Below are positions 1-7,717 of a stretch of DNA of 20,571 bases, in pieces. The notes below the pieces were generated by a model. It worked only from the letters and a program-made list of their open reading frames with translations, ran no database searches and was not told the origin of the DNA. The position numbers and the translations under genes were made by a program. Source of the DNA: JBFFSQ01 sp041572275. GTDB lineage: Bacteria > Pseudomonadota > Gammaproteobacteria > SZUA-229. Positions within the stretch are counted from its first letter, which is position 1; each line of letters opens with the position of its first letter. Location of the stretch: assembly GCA_041572275.1 (NCBI GenBank), contig JBFFSQ010000031.1, forward strand, positions 1-20,571, read 5' to 3'.

Positions 1-1732
1 ACAGGCCACCACCGGCCAATAACGGCACAATTGATAGCATCTTGGCACTGGTACCCAGTTCCAGAATCGGGAACAGGTCGGTGAGGTAATCACGTAATAC
101 GTTACCGGTTACCGAGATGGTGTCTTTGCCATCTTTCACACGTTCCAGGGTAGATTGAGTTGCTGCAGCCGGAGACATACTGCTGATCTCCAAACCACTG
201 GTATCGTTATCCTTGATATAGGTTTCGACTTTCTGAATCAGGTTCGCATCATGGGCACGTTCCTCATCCAGCCAGAAAATCGCGGGTTGACCGGTCAGGC
301 GTGCACGGGTCACCGCCAGTTTCACCCAGTCCTGGATCGGCAGGTCTTTGGTCTGACACATGCGCCAGATATCACCCTTCTCAACCCTGTGCTCAAGTAC
401 GATATTACCCTGGCCATCGATCACCCGTACCGTACCCGGTGCTGGAATCTCAAAAGTTTTATCATGCGAACCATACTCTTCGGCTTTCTGCGCCATCAGG
501 CCGACATTACTCACATTACCCATAGTGGTGGGATCAAAAGCGCCATGCTCCTTACAGAACTCAATCGTGGCCTGGTAAACACCGGCATAATTGCGATCGG
601 GAATCATCGCCTTGGTATCTTTCAACTGGCCATCAGGGCCCCACATTTTGCCGGATGAACGAATCGCCGCAGGCATCGAGGCATCAATAATCACATCACT
701 GGGAACATGCAGGTTAGTAATGCCCTTATCGGAATTCACCATCGCCAGTTCAGGACGGGACTGATACACCGCCTGGATGTCAGCCTCAATCGCCTGGCGC
801 TTGGCTGGTGGTAAATCGGCAATCTTGGCGTACACATCACCCAGACCATTACGAGTATCCACACCCAGATTTTTAAAAGTCTTGGTATATTTCTCGAATA
901 CGTCTTTGTAATACACACTCACTGCATGACCGAAGATAATCGGGTCCGATACCTTCATCATAGTGGCTTTCATATGCAGCGACAGCAGCACATCTTCGTC
1001 TTTGGCATCCTGTGTTGCCTGCTCAAAGAATTCACGCAATTTGCTCACGCTCATTACCGAGGCATCTACCACCTCTCCGGCCAGCACAGGTACTTTCTCT
1101 TTTAATACCTTGGTTTCACCTTCATCAATACTAAGTTCGATCTTCAGGTCACCCGCAGACTCAATGATTGCTGACTTCTCACTGGAGTAAAAGTCACCAT
1201 CATCCATCGAAGCGACATGTGATTTAGAATCCGCCGACCACTCACCCATGGAATGGGGGTGTTTTTTAGCATATTCCTTCACCGGACCCGCCACGCGACG
1301 GTCTGAATTACCTTCACGCAATACCGGGTTCACTGCACTGCCCAGCACCTTGGCATAACGCGCCTTAATCGCCTGCTCCGCCTCATTCGCTGGCTCCTCA
1401 GGATAATCCGGAATGTCATAACCCTGGGCCTGCAATTCCTTAATTGCCGCGGTGAGCTGAGGAATAGATGCACTGATATTTGGCAGCTTGATAATGTTTG
1501 CATCCGGGGTCTTGGCCAGTTCACCCAGCTCAGTCAGTGCATCACCTACTTTTTGCTCAGCGCTCAGATTATCCGGAAAATTGGCCAGAATACGGGCCGC
1601 TAGCGAGATATCACGTGTCTCTACATCAATGCCAGCCGCTTTGGTAAAGGCCTGCACAATAGGCAGAAATGAATAAGTCGCTAAAGCCGGTGCTTCATCT
1701 GTCTCGGTGTAGATAATCTTGGAACTTGGCAT
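1..1732 (-). CDS. icd: Monomeric-type NADP-dependent isocitrate dehydrogenase, N-terminal 577 codons (cut by window edge)
   Basis: The translated minus strand is the large single-chain isocitrate dehydrogenase, which oxidatively decarboxylates isocitrate to 2-oxoglutarate with NADP in the cytoplasmic TCA cycle. The N-terminus (S-S-K-I-I-Y-T-E-T-D-E-A-P-A-L-A-T) is typical of the family. The substrate-binding segment N135-P-V-L-R139-E-G-N-S-D-R-R146 is intact, as are the following K-H-P-H-S-M-G-E-W and, further on, S-L-H-M-K-A-T-M-M-K-V-S-D-P. Family members are about 740 residues, so roughly the last 160 lie outside the window to the left. No frameshift is seen in the visible part. The ATG at 1732 is preceded by a modest purine-rich stretch (AGAGA), and a TATAAT box lies about 55 bp upstream. 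This type is unrelated in sequence to the homodimeric Icd of E. coli. Identification is strong. Confidence 0.95.
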   Translation of the reverse strand, partial: MPSSKIIYTETDEAPALATYSFLPIVQAFTKAAGIDVETRDISLAARILANFPDNLSAEQKVGDALTELGELAKTPDANIIKLPNISASIPQLTAAIKELQAQGYDIPDYPEEPANEAEQAIKARYAKVLGSAVNPVLREGNSDRRVAGPVKEYAKKHPHSMGEWSADSKSHVASMDDGDFYSSEKSAIIESAGDLKIELSIDEGETKVLKEKVPVLAGEVVDASVMSVSKLREFFEQATQDAKDEDVLLSLHMKATMMKVSDPIIFGHAVSVYYKDVFEKYTKTFKNLGVDTRNGLGDVYAKIADLPPAKRQAIEADIQAVYQSRPELAMVNSDKGITNLHVPSDVIIDASMPAAIRSSGKMWGPDGQLKDTKAMIPDRNYAGVYQATIEFCKEHGAFDPTTMGNVSNVGLMAQKAEEYGSHDKTFEIPAPGTVRVIDGQGNIVLEHRVEKGDIWRMCQTKDLPIQDWVKLAVTRARLTGQPAIFWLDEERAHDANLIQKVETYIKDNDTSGLEISSMSPAAATQSTLERVKDGKDTISVTGNVLRDYLTDLFPILELGTSAKMLSIVPLLAGGGL

Positions 1733-1786
1733 TATTTGTATCTCTAAGTGTGTCGATGGCGGGTTTTCTAACCACAATAGCCGCCT

Positions 1787-1815
1787 ATTATATTTCATAT
1801 CGGGGATGGGTTCAC
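1787..1815 (-). promoter_or_regulatory. Candidate sigma70-type promoter for icd
   Basis: On the minus strand a perfect TATAAT occupies 1792-1787. Seventeen bases upstream (1815-1810) is GTGAAC, which matches the -35 consensus at only three of six positions. Transcription would start near 1780, giving a leader of about 48 nt before the icd ATG at 1732. The spacing and position suit an independent icd promoter in the 162-bp gap after the PEP-utilising gene. This is inference from motif match only. Confidence 0.4.
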
Positions 1816-1894
1816 GCCCCCTTTCGGCTTTGTCATCCCGAACTGAGCACGGTGAAGAAGACGCCTTCTAAAATACAGGGGGCTGGATATCATC

Positions 1895-3190
1895 TTAGCA
1901 GGAATACGGTGGATGTCTGTCTCTGGACAGCTGTAAAACTTTCAGCACTTCCTGGGTTGTCTGTGCTGCACAGACCTGCTCTGCAAGTCGTTCACATTCA
2001 ACCCTGGTAACATTTGAAACCACATTTGCTAGATAAGGAAGAAACGGCGCATCAACTGAAAATATACGATAGCCCAAACCCAATAACACCGGCAATACAC
2101 CCTGGATCTGTGACAGTACACCACACAGCTGAATTTGATTTAAATGTTCACCAGCCTCTTGTGCCACCTGTCTGAAAAGCCGATACAACACCGGCGCATA
2201 GGGATCAAGGTAATCACGCAAGGCTGATTGATCACGATCCGCTGCAAACACGCTCTGCATTAAATCATTACAGCCAATGGCAACAAAATCAGTGTGCTTC
2301 AATAACTCAGCAATATCCAGCACCATTGCCGGTGTTTCTGCCATGGCGCCAACAGGTACTTCGTCAGGCAGAATGTGTCGAATCAAGGCCAACCAGTGAT
2401 CATACTCTTCCACACGCACCAGAAAAGGCAACAGTAGCCGCACGGGAAATTCATTCGACAAACCAGCTAGCGCTACAAGTTGTGCATGAATTACATCTTG
2501 TACGGGGTCGATAGTGAAAAGACGTACACCCTGCAAGCCGAGGGCCTGGCCCATACTGTCTGACCGAGGCAACCAGGGTGGGGTTTTATCGGCAGCCACA
2601 TCCAGCAAACGAAAGGTCACCGCCAAAGGTGAGGCGGCTGCACATATTTCACCAAAGGCACGTGAGTAAAACGCTTCATCGGGTAAACAATCGTTAGCCG
2701 GTAACAAAAACTCCGAACGTACCAAACCAATGGCTTTTGCACCCAGGGCTTTTGCTTGAGCAGCGACTGAAGCTTGACGCACACTGACACACAAATTCAC
2801 CGGTTCGCCATCAGCCATCAATACCGCTTGCCCGGCTTCCAGCTGCTGCGTAAATTTAACAGCTGTTGGCACAGCATCTACATCGCTTGAAATCAGGCCG
2901 CTACTGCCATCAATAATAAGTGGCATATCCTGTTCCAACAGCTCAGCCTGTTGCGCTGTAATCAACACCGTTGGCACACCCATCCCAAGCAAGCCAATCA
3001 TGGTATGAGAAAAAGGCACGGATTCGACTACGATGAAACCAGCGGGTAAGGCACTGAAGGTGGAAACTTCATATTGTGATATCAACAGAATACGATCTGT
3101 AATATCGCCGTCTCTACCCTTATGCAAGCTGGCAACAGCAACACCAGGAAAATAAGGCAGGCCGGTAATGTGAACATCATGCATGGTCAT
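1895..3190 (-). CDS. PEP-utilising enzyme: phosphohistidine swivel domain plus PEP-binding barrel (enzyme I-like without HPr-binding domain)
   Basis: Numbering is from the ATG at 3190 (431 residues). Residues about 15-100 form a swivelling phosphohistidine domain with F-S-H62-T-M-I-G-L-L-G-M-G-V-P-T-V. Residues about 110-400 form the PEP/pyruvate-binding TIM barrel. The residues that bind PEP in PTS enzyme I have counterparts: R158 (V-R-S-E-F), R194 (R-L-L-D), E285 (M-A-E-T-P), N308-D309 (G-C-N-D-L), R319 (A-A-D-R) and the catalytic C356 (L-C-G-V-L). Enzyme I has about 575 residues because a helical HPr-binding domain is inserted in its swivel domain; that domain is absent, and so is the ATP-grasp domain of PEP synthase and pyruvate-phosphate dikinase. 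The phosphate acceptor is therefore unknown, and no HPr gene is in the window. A TTG (3205) and a second ATG (3184) are possible alternative starts. It lies upstream of icd on the same strand. Confidence 0.85.
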   Translation of the reverse strand: MTMHDVHITGLPYFPGVAVASLHKGRDGDITDRILLISQYEVSTFSALPAGFIVVESVPFSHTMIGLLGMGVPTVLITAQQAELLEQDMPLIIDGSSGLISSDVDAVPTAVKFTQQLEAGQAVLMADGEPVNLCVSVRQASVAAQAKALGAKAIGLVRSEFLLPANDCLPDEAFYSRAFGEICAAASPLAVTFRLLDVAADKTPPWLPRSDSMGQALGLQGVRLFTIDPVQDVIHAQLVALAGLSNEFPVRLLLPFLVRVEEYDHWLALIRHILPDEVPVGAMAETPAMVLDIAELLKHTDFVAIGCNDLMQSVFAADRDQSALRDYLDPYAPVLYRLFRQVAQEAGEHLNQIQLCGVLSQIQGVLPVLLGLGYRIFSVDAPFLPYLANVVSNVTRVECERLAEQVCAAQTTQEVLKVLQLSRDRHPPYSC

Positions 3191-3205
3191 TTTAAGCCAT
3201 CTCAA

Positions 3206-3589
3206 TCAGTCAGATTATCAATAAGCTTAACAGCTTTTATCAGTGATCGGCAGGCTTAAAAATCAATGCAAAATAGAGGCTGATATCATTGTTGTCCCAG
3301 TTACGCGTCATTCTCGCGAATGCGGGAATCCAGGAATTATGACTGATACCCCAATCAACAACTTACTGAATATCTGCCTTCGCAGGGATGACGCAATTCT
3401 TGTTTTATATTTACATGTTTATATACAGATCAATTTTATCTAACCTTTGAAACAAGCACGTCAAATACACTTGTGTAATTATTGAAGTGAGACAACAGTA
3501 GATTGATGTCTATTGAGTCTAATAATTGAATGGTAGCTGTCATTCCAAAAAGAAATTATTGGGGCTGAACCAAACTATCTAAGACACAC
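3206..3589. other. Intergenic region holding a dispersed-repeat-like element
   Basis: This 384-bp gap lies between the end of the efflux permease gene and the start of the PEP-utilising gene, so it should contain the 3' end of the efflux transcript and the promoter of the next gene. The recognisable content is an imperfect inverted-repeat element at 3305-3394. The rest is AT-rich. I find no convincing terminator with a U-tract and no promoter with both boxes, and the short open frame at 3243-3443 runs through the repeat and has no coding character. Confidence 0.6.
3305..3394. repeat. 90-bp imperfect inverted-repeat element with GCGTCAT ends
   Basis: The element begins GCGTCATTCTCGCGAATGCG and ends with the inverted counterpart TTCGCAGGGATGACGC. 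The outer 7 bp (GCGTCAT / ATGACGC) match exactly and the G-C-G-A-A block a little further in also matches, giving arms of about 29 bp around a spacer of about 32 bp. The arm resembles the widespread GTCATTCCCGCGAATGCGGGAATCC class of small palindromic elements found in many copies between genes of proteobacteria. There is no second complete copy in this window, so its repetitive nature is inferred. Confidence 0.6.
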
Positions 3590-4801
3590 TTATTCATGGC
3601 GCAAAGCATCAATGGGATCCAGGCGTGCTGCTTTACGTGCAGGGAAATACCCAAAGATCACACCCACTGCAGTGGAAAAAGCAAATGCGATAACAATGAT
3701 GACAGGATCAAACACAAAAGGTACACCCACCAGTGGTGCCACAATAGCGGAACCTGATAATCCTGCGATTATGCCGGTGATACCACCAAAGGCAGCAAGC
3801 ACGATAGCTTCAACCAGAAACTGTCTGAGTACGTCATGCTCCAGTGCACCAATCGCCAGCCGAATACCGATTTCGCGGGTGCGTTCAGTGACTGACACCA
3901 ACATAATATTCATAATACCAATGCCACCGACTAACAAGCTCACACCGGCAACAGCACCGAGTAATGCAGTGAGAACCTGAGTTGTGCTGGTAACGCGGGC
4001 GACAATTTCCTGCATATCATGTACATGAAAGTCATCTTCTGCTGTTTCTGCAATATGTCGACGTTGACGCAACAAGGCGACAAGATCATTTTTAACTTTC
4101 TGAATCTGCTCGCGACTTTGTGCAGAAACGTAAATGGTACTGATATCGCGGTTACCGGAAATTCGACGCTGAAAGGCTTTAATTGGAATAACAATGACAT
4201 CATCCTGATCCCGACCGAAGGTTGACTGTCCTTTGGATGTAAGTGTACCAATGATTGAGCAAGAAATTTTACCCAAACGAATACTTATCCCTAAAGGGTT
4301 TTCACTGCCAAATAATTCTTTAACGATGGTGTTGCCGATGATGCAAACAAGTTTACCTGTACGCAACTCACTTTCAGTGAATTCACGACCACTCGCAATC
4401 GGCCATTCTCTTACTTTAAAAAAATCATTGTTTGTGCCGGAAATTGATGTACTCCAGTTCTCATTGCCATAGACAGCCAATATTGATTGAGCAGAAATAG
4501 GTGCAACAGCAGTGATTCCGGATATTTCTCGATTGATGGCCAACACATCTTCATTTTCAAAAGGATCTGCAGCACCGCGCACACCACCGGCACCACGAAA
4601 TCGTTCACCCGGCTGAACATGAATCTGGTTACTGCCAAGACTGGCAATATCTGCAGTCACCTGTGCGGTTGCACCACGACCGAGTGTGACCATAATGATC
4701 ACAGCGGCAACACCAATCACAATACCCAGGATGGTCAATGCTGAGCGTAAAATATTACGTCGTATTTCTCGCATCGCCAGTAATAAAGTGCGCCACATCA
4801 T
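3590..4801 (-). CDS. MacB/FtsX-type ABC transporter permease
   Basis: This is a 403-residue inner-membrane permease of the MacB/LolC family. Transmembrane helix 1 spans about residues 21-40. It is followed by a periplasmic MacB-type core domain (about 45-265) and helices at about 276-301, 326-350 and 365-388. The FtsX region carries the family pattern T-E-R-T-R-E-I-G-I-R-L-A-I-G-A (305-319), and the protein ends with P-A-R-K-A-A-R-L-D-P-I-D-A-L-R. In E. coli MacB the ATPase and permease are one chain; here they are separate, with the ATPase encoded just upstream and overlapping by 4 bp (ATGA). Such proteins do not move substrates through the membrane helices but drive a periplasmic adaptor and a TolC-like outer-membrane channel mechanically. 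The substrate cannot be read from the sequence; antibiotics, peptides or lipids are all possible. No TolC-like gene is in the window. Confidence 0.92.
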   Translation of the reverse strand: MMWRTLLLAMREIRRNILRSALTILGIVIGVAAVIIMVTLGRGATAQVTADIASLGSNQIHVQPGERFRGAGGVRGAADPFENEDVLAINREISGITAVAPISAQSILAVYGNENWSTSISGTNNDFFKVREWPIASGREFTESELRTGKLVCIIGNTIVKELFGSENPLGISIRLGKISCSIIGTLTSKGQSTFGRDQDDVIVIPIKAFQRRISGNRDISTIYVSAQSREQIQKVKNDLVALLRQRRHIAETAEDDFHVHDMQEIVARVTSTTQVLTALLGAVAGVSLLVGGIGIMNIMLVSVTERTREIGIRLAIGALEHDVLRQFLVEAIVLAAFGGITGIIAGLSGSAIVAPLVGVPFVFDPVIIVIAFAFSTAVGVIFGYFPARKAARLDPIDALRHE

Positions 4802-5538
4802 GGGTCATAACTCTGCGTATTATTATGGCGATCACTATCAACCCGACCATCAACAAACTGGATCATGCGTTGTGCGTAACTGGCCATTTCTGATTCATGC
4901 GTCACCATCACCACGGTAATATTTTGTTGTTCATTAAAACGCTTGAGTAACTGCATAATGTCATGACTATGTGCAGAATCTAAATTCCCGGTGGGCTCAT
5001 CCGCCAGCAATACAGCAGGCTCACTGACGATAGCACGGGCAATTGCAACCCGTTGTTGTTGACCACCTGATAGCTCGCCAGGGGTATGATTTTCCCAGCC
5101 ATTAAGGCCTACAGCTTGCAGAGCCAACATCGCCTGTTCTCGTCTTTTAGCAGGCGCAATGCCTTGATACATTAATGGCAGCTCAACATTTTCCACAGCC
5201 GAAGTTCGATTCAATAAGTTGTAGCCCTGAAACACAAAACCAAGATAATGACGCCTCAGCAACGCACGTTGATCACGCGACATCGTGCCGACATCCACGC
5301 CTTTAAACAAATAATGGCCCGAAGTCGGTGTATCCAGGCAACCCAAAATATTCATACAGGTTGATTTCCCAGAACCACTGGAACCCATAATAGCGACAAA
5401 CTCACCATCACCTATCTTTAGTTCGACACCACGCAAAGCATGTACAGCAGCTGTACCTTCTCCATAAACTCGGGTAACGCTACGCAATTCTATTAATGGT
5501 GAATTTTCTACATCAATGTGTTGCCCTGTTTCGATCAT
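4798..5538 (-). CDS. MacB/LolD-type ABC transporter ATP-binding protein
   Basis: This is a 246-residue cytoplasmic ATPase with every ABC motif: Walker A G-S-S-G-S-G-K-S (52-59), Q-loop Q104 in F-V-F-Q-G-Y-N-L, signature L-S-G-G-Q (156-160), Walker B V-L-L-A-D-E (176-181), D-loop G-N-L-D and H-loop H214 in V-T-H-E. The G-C-L-D-x-P-T-S-G sequence after Walker A is typical of the MacB/LolD branch. Its ATG overlaps the stop of the adaptor gene (TAATG) and its own stop overlaps the permease start (ATGA), so the three genes should be translated in a coupled way and their products made in proportion. It energises the permease encoded next. Confidence 0.94.
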   Translation of the reverse strand: MIETGQHIDVENSPLIELRSVTRVYGEGTAAVHALRGVELKIGDGEFVAIMGSSGSGKSTCMNILGCLDTPTSGHYLFKGVDVGTMSRDQRALLRRHYLGFVFQGYNLLNRTSAVENVELPLMYQGIAPAKRREQAMLALQAVGLNGWENHTPGELSGGQQQRVAIARAIVSEPAVLLADEPTGNLDSAHSHDIMQLLKRFNEQQNITVVMVTHESEMASYAQRMIQFVDGRVDSDRHNNTQSYDP

Positions 5539-6806
5539 TACGGAACTCTAACTGCATCAACCAATAATGGCATACCAACCTGTATATCACCCTGCAGAAT
5601 TTCAGTCATGCGGCCATCGGTCACACCAATGGTAACAACATGTGATACTGGTTGACCCTTGTCTAATGTCCACACCCTCTGCTGAGTTTTTTCTGTGAGC
5701 ACAACTTTTCGTTGATTAGTTGTCCGACCACGAGGACCTGGCAAAAGTGAGCGCAACATACTACGATCGTTGTCAACGGTTTGAGGCGGTGTAAAGCGTA
5801 ATGCGGCATTAGGTACCAGTAACGCATTATTCACATGCTTAATAACAATATCGGCAGTTGCCGTCATGCCCGGACGTAGCAATAACTCAGAATTATCCAC
5901 CGAGAGCAGTGCTTCGTAGGTAACGACATCCTGTACTACCTTAGGTGAAAAATACACTTTGAGTATATGCGCAGAAAAACGTTTTGAGGGATAGGCATCG
6001 ACACTAAAGCTTGCCTGTTGTCCTGCTTTCACCTGACCAACATCGGCTTCATCAATATCAACATGCAGTTCCATTTTTGTCAGATCTTCAGCCAGCGTAA
6101 ACAATACTGGCGCCTGAAATGAAGCTGCAACCGTTTGGCCAGGCTCAACGCTACGTTTCAGCACAATACCATTGATCGGTGAATGAACGACGGCTTTATC
6201 AAGTGCGGTCTGATCTACATCCAGCTGGGCTTTGGATTGGGTAACTTGCGCTACAGCACTCGCCCGACCTGCCTGAGCACGTTTATAGGATGCGTTAGCT
6301 GCATCATACTCTTCTTGTGGACACATATTACGTGTCACTAATTTTTGACAGCGAAGAAATTTCTGATAGGTTTCAGTGACCGTAGCATCCATTTCGCTCA
6401 CTCGTGCTTTTGCCAGATCAAGGGATGCTTGTGACTGTCTGAATCTGGCTTCCAGCTGCTCAGTATCGAGCCGCGCCAGCACCTGATTGACTGTTACCTG
6501 ATCATTGAAATCCACCTCAACAGATTCAATGGTACCCGATACCTCAGTGCTCACTTCTACCTGATTAACTGGTTCAAGTTTTCCAGTTGCCGTAACGGTA
6601 ATTGTAAGGTCACCCTGGGTGATATTAACGGTATTGTACTGAAAAGCTGTATCTGTATCCGAGGTTAGCGCAAACCAGCCAATACCAAGCAAAACCACGA
6701 CTGCGAAAATCAACCAAAGTTTAAACTGCTTATGAGTCATTGTCTTTTGGTCGAGACCCAAAGCCTGTTCAACATCACTGGAGATTTGCTTGCTATTGTC
6801 TGTCAT
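5538..6806 (-). CDS. MacA-like periplasmic adaptor (HlyD/RND membrane fusion protein)
   Basis: This is a 422-residue adaptor of the MacA/HlyD family. An N-terminal cytoplasmic stretch of about 29 residues is followed by one membrane anchor (30-47). The two halves of the lipoyl-like domain lie near 84-113 and 203-235 and flank an alpha-helical hairpin of about 90 residues (115-205). Beta-barrel and membrane-proximal domains follow to the C-terminus. It should connect the downstream permease to an outer-membrane TolC-like channel. Unusually, the hairpin contains C153 and C162 near its tip (C-Q-K-L-V-T-R-N-M-C), which might form a disulfide in the periplasm. The start ATG at 6806 has an AGGTAA element about 9 nt upstream. 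A perfect 19-bp palindrome sits just before that, at 6826-6844, and may control the operon. Confidence 0.92.
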   Translation of the reverse strand: MTDNSKQISSDVEQALGLDQKTMTHKQFKLWLIFAVVVLLGIGWFALTSDTDTAFQYNTVNITQGDLTITVTATGKLEPVNQVEVSTEVSGTIESVEVDFNDQVTVNQVLARLDTEQLEARFRQSQASLDLAKARVSEMDATVTETYQKFLRCQKLVTRNMCPQEEYDAANASYKRAQAGRASAVAQVTQSKAQLDVDQTALDKAVVHSPINGIVLKRSVEPGQTVAASFQAPVLFTLAEDLTKMELHVDIDEADVGQVKAGQQASFSVDAYPSKRFSAHILKVYFSPKVVQDVVTYEALLSVDNSELLLRPGMTATADIVIKHVNNALLVPNAALRFTPPQTVDNDRSMLRSLLPGPRGRTTNQRKVVLTEKTQQRVWTLDKGQPVSHVVTIGVTDGRMTEILQGDIQVGMPLLVDAVRVP

Positions 6807-6825
6807 TGCACGATTACCTGCTTTG

Positions 6826-6844
6826 TTCAGTTACGATAACTGAA
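6826..6844. promoter_or_regulatory. Perfect 8-bp inverted repeat upstream of the efflux operon (operator or leader hairpin)
   Basis: TTCAGTTA, a 3-bp centre CGA and TAACTGAA form a perfect dyad, ending 20 bp before the ATG of the adaptor gene. The size fits a binding site for a dimeric TetR or MarR-type repressor, common controllers of efflux operons. The alternative is an RNA hairpin in the leader. No regulator gene lies next to it in this window, so the partner is unknown. Confidence 0.45.
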
Positions 6845-7277
6845 GCCAAAATTGGTTTGATGCCGCGCCCTGTATTTATGTCACTTTTTCATGCCGATTT
6901 CATATATAAATTAACTCGGATGATATAGAAATGAAAGCAAAACAACGCTATGAATAAAAGCGTCAAAACTAGCTATTTGAACATCATTTGATGTCCGCTT
7001 ACTATGACCTGATTGTTCCACCATAATCCCATGATCGAGAACAATCCACGATTATTCACAAAAATAAAAACGCCTCGTACTCTCTTGATCGGTAGCCTGC
7101 AGCTTGTTCAGCCGTTGCTAATACAGCAATCAGGAAATATTTCTTTAAGTATTTGATATATCTTACATTTACAGCTAACAACATGAACAGCATGCGGCCA
7201 CTAAACCCATGACCCTGTTATAATGCGCCATTGACTGATATCAACGACATCAGCCAACCTTCGGAGGTAATATTTAA
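6845..7277. other. Divergent intergenic control region between efflux and GerW operons
   Basis: The 548 bp between the two start codons (6807-7354) contain no gene longer than a few codons. Besides the 19-bp palindrome, the extended -10 promoter and the leader ORF listed separately, there is a 14-bp perfect palindrome at 6981-6994 (ACATCA-TT-TGATGT), a candidate protein site of unknown function. The rest is AT-rich. I could not place a convincing promoter with both boxes for the efflux operon on the minus strand. Confidence 0.5.
7216..7224 (+). promoter_or_regulatory. Extended -10 promoter for the GerW operon
   Basis: TGTTATAAT combines a perfect TATAAT (7219-7224) with the TG of an extended -10 element. 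The matching -35 region is poor, which extended -10 promoters tolerate. The start of transcription would be near 7231, giving a leader of about 120 nt that contains a short ORF with its own strong ribosome binding site. Confidence 0.5.
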
Positions 7278-7298
7278 ATGTGTTTCTGTTCATTCTGA
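7278..7298 (+). CDS. Candidate six-codon leader peptide M-C-F-C-S-F
   Basis: A GGAGGT Shine-Dalgarno sequence (7263-7268) lies 9 nt before ATG TGT TTC TGT TCA TTC TGA. This site looks stronger than those of most genes in the window. The encoded peptide has a Cys-x-Cys motif. It is followed at once by a small hairpin (7300-7317) and then, 56 nt after its stop, by the GerW-like start. The arrangement resembles leader peptides that sense an amino acid or translation rate, perhaps cysteine supply, but no attenuator U-tract is present. Translation is inferred from the binding site only. Confidence 0.4.
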   Translation: MCFCSF

Positions 7299-7299
7299 A

Positions 7300-7317
7300 C
7301 CTTTGAATTCACAAAGG
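7300..7317 (+). promoter_or_regulatory. Small hairpin between leader ORF and GerW-like gene
   Basis: CCTTTG (7300-7305) pairs with CAAAGG (7312-7317) around a six-base loop. It begins 2 nt after the leader stop codon, so a ribosome on the leader ORF would cover it. No run of T follows, so it is not a conventional terminator. Confidence 0.3.
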
Positions 7318-7354
7318 CTGTTATTCATCGAATGCATACGTCAAGGAGACGGCG

Positions 7355-7714
7355 ATGAAAAATGTCGAAAATCTATTTAATACCACCATCACTGAAATCG
7401 AACGCATGCTGAACACCAAAACTGTTGTCGGTGACCCTATTACAGTTGAAGGCAATACCCTGATTCCATTGATCAGTGTAGGCTTTGGTTTTGGCGCAGG
7501 CGGCGGTGAAGGCACAGACCCGAGCAAAGGTGCCGGAACCGGTGGTGGCACAGGTGGCGGCGGCGGTGTTAAACCCGTTGCACTCATTATCATCAACAAA
7601 GACGGCGTGCGCGTCGAACCGATTAAAAGTGGCGCTTCATCAGCGATGGAAAAAATCGCAGAAACCATCGCCAAAGCAACCACGAGCAAAGCGGAGAGCG
7701 AATCAGCAGGCTAA
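7355..7714 (+). CDS. GerW family (YtfJ-type) protein
   Basis: This 119-residue protein matches the GerW/YtfJ family. An N-terminal helix (K-N-V-E-N-L-F-N-T-T-I-T-E-I-E-R-M-L) is followed by V-V-G-D-P-I-T-V-E-G-N-T-L-I-P-L (24-39), a glycine-rich loop (about 43-71, V-G-F-G-F-G-A-G-G-G then G-T-G-G-G-T-G-G-G-G-G), V-K-P-V-A-L-I-I-I (72-80) and a helical tail. Family members in Bacillus affect spore germination, but the family also occurs in bacteria that do not sporulate, where its role is unknown. The ATG has a good AAGGAG site (7343-7348) 6 nt upstream. The DUF2953 gene starts 3 bp after its stop, a pairing also typical of Firmicutes. It should work together with the membrane protein encoded next. 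Confidence 0.88.
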   Translation: MKNVENLFNTTITEIERMLNTKTVVGDPITVEGNTLIPLISVGFGFGAGGGEGTDPSKGAGTGGGTGGGGGVKPVALIIINKDGVRVEPIKSGASSAMEKIAETIAKATTSKAESESAG

Positions 7715-7717
7715 GAC

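Noticed and set aside
1831..1866. GTCATCCCGAACTGAG segment in the gap before icd as a dispersed repeat
   Set aside because: It is only a partial resemblance and there is no inverted partner or second copy in the window, so it is not listed as a feature.
1726..2010. Open frame of 94 codons on the plus strand overlapping the ends of icd and the PEP-utilising gene
   Set aside because: It is antisense to two well-supported genes and reads like noncoding sequence.
3243..3443. Open frame of 66 codons on the plus strand
   Set aside because: It runs through the inverted-repeat element, has no ribosome binding site and its composition is not protein-like.
7321..7689. Open frame of 122 codons antisense to the GerW-like gene
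   Set aside because: Its proline-rich sequence is the complement of the glycine codons of the real gene.
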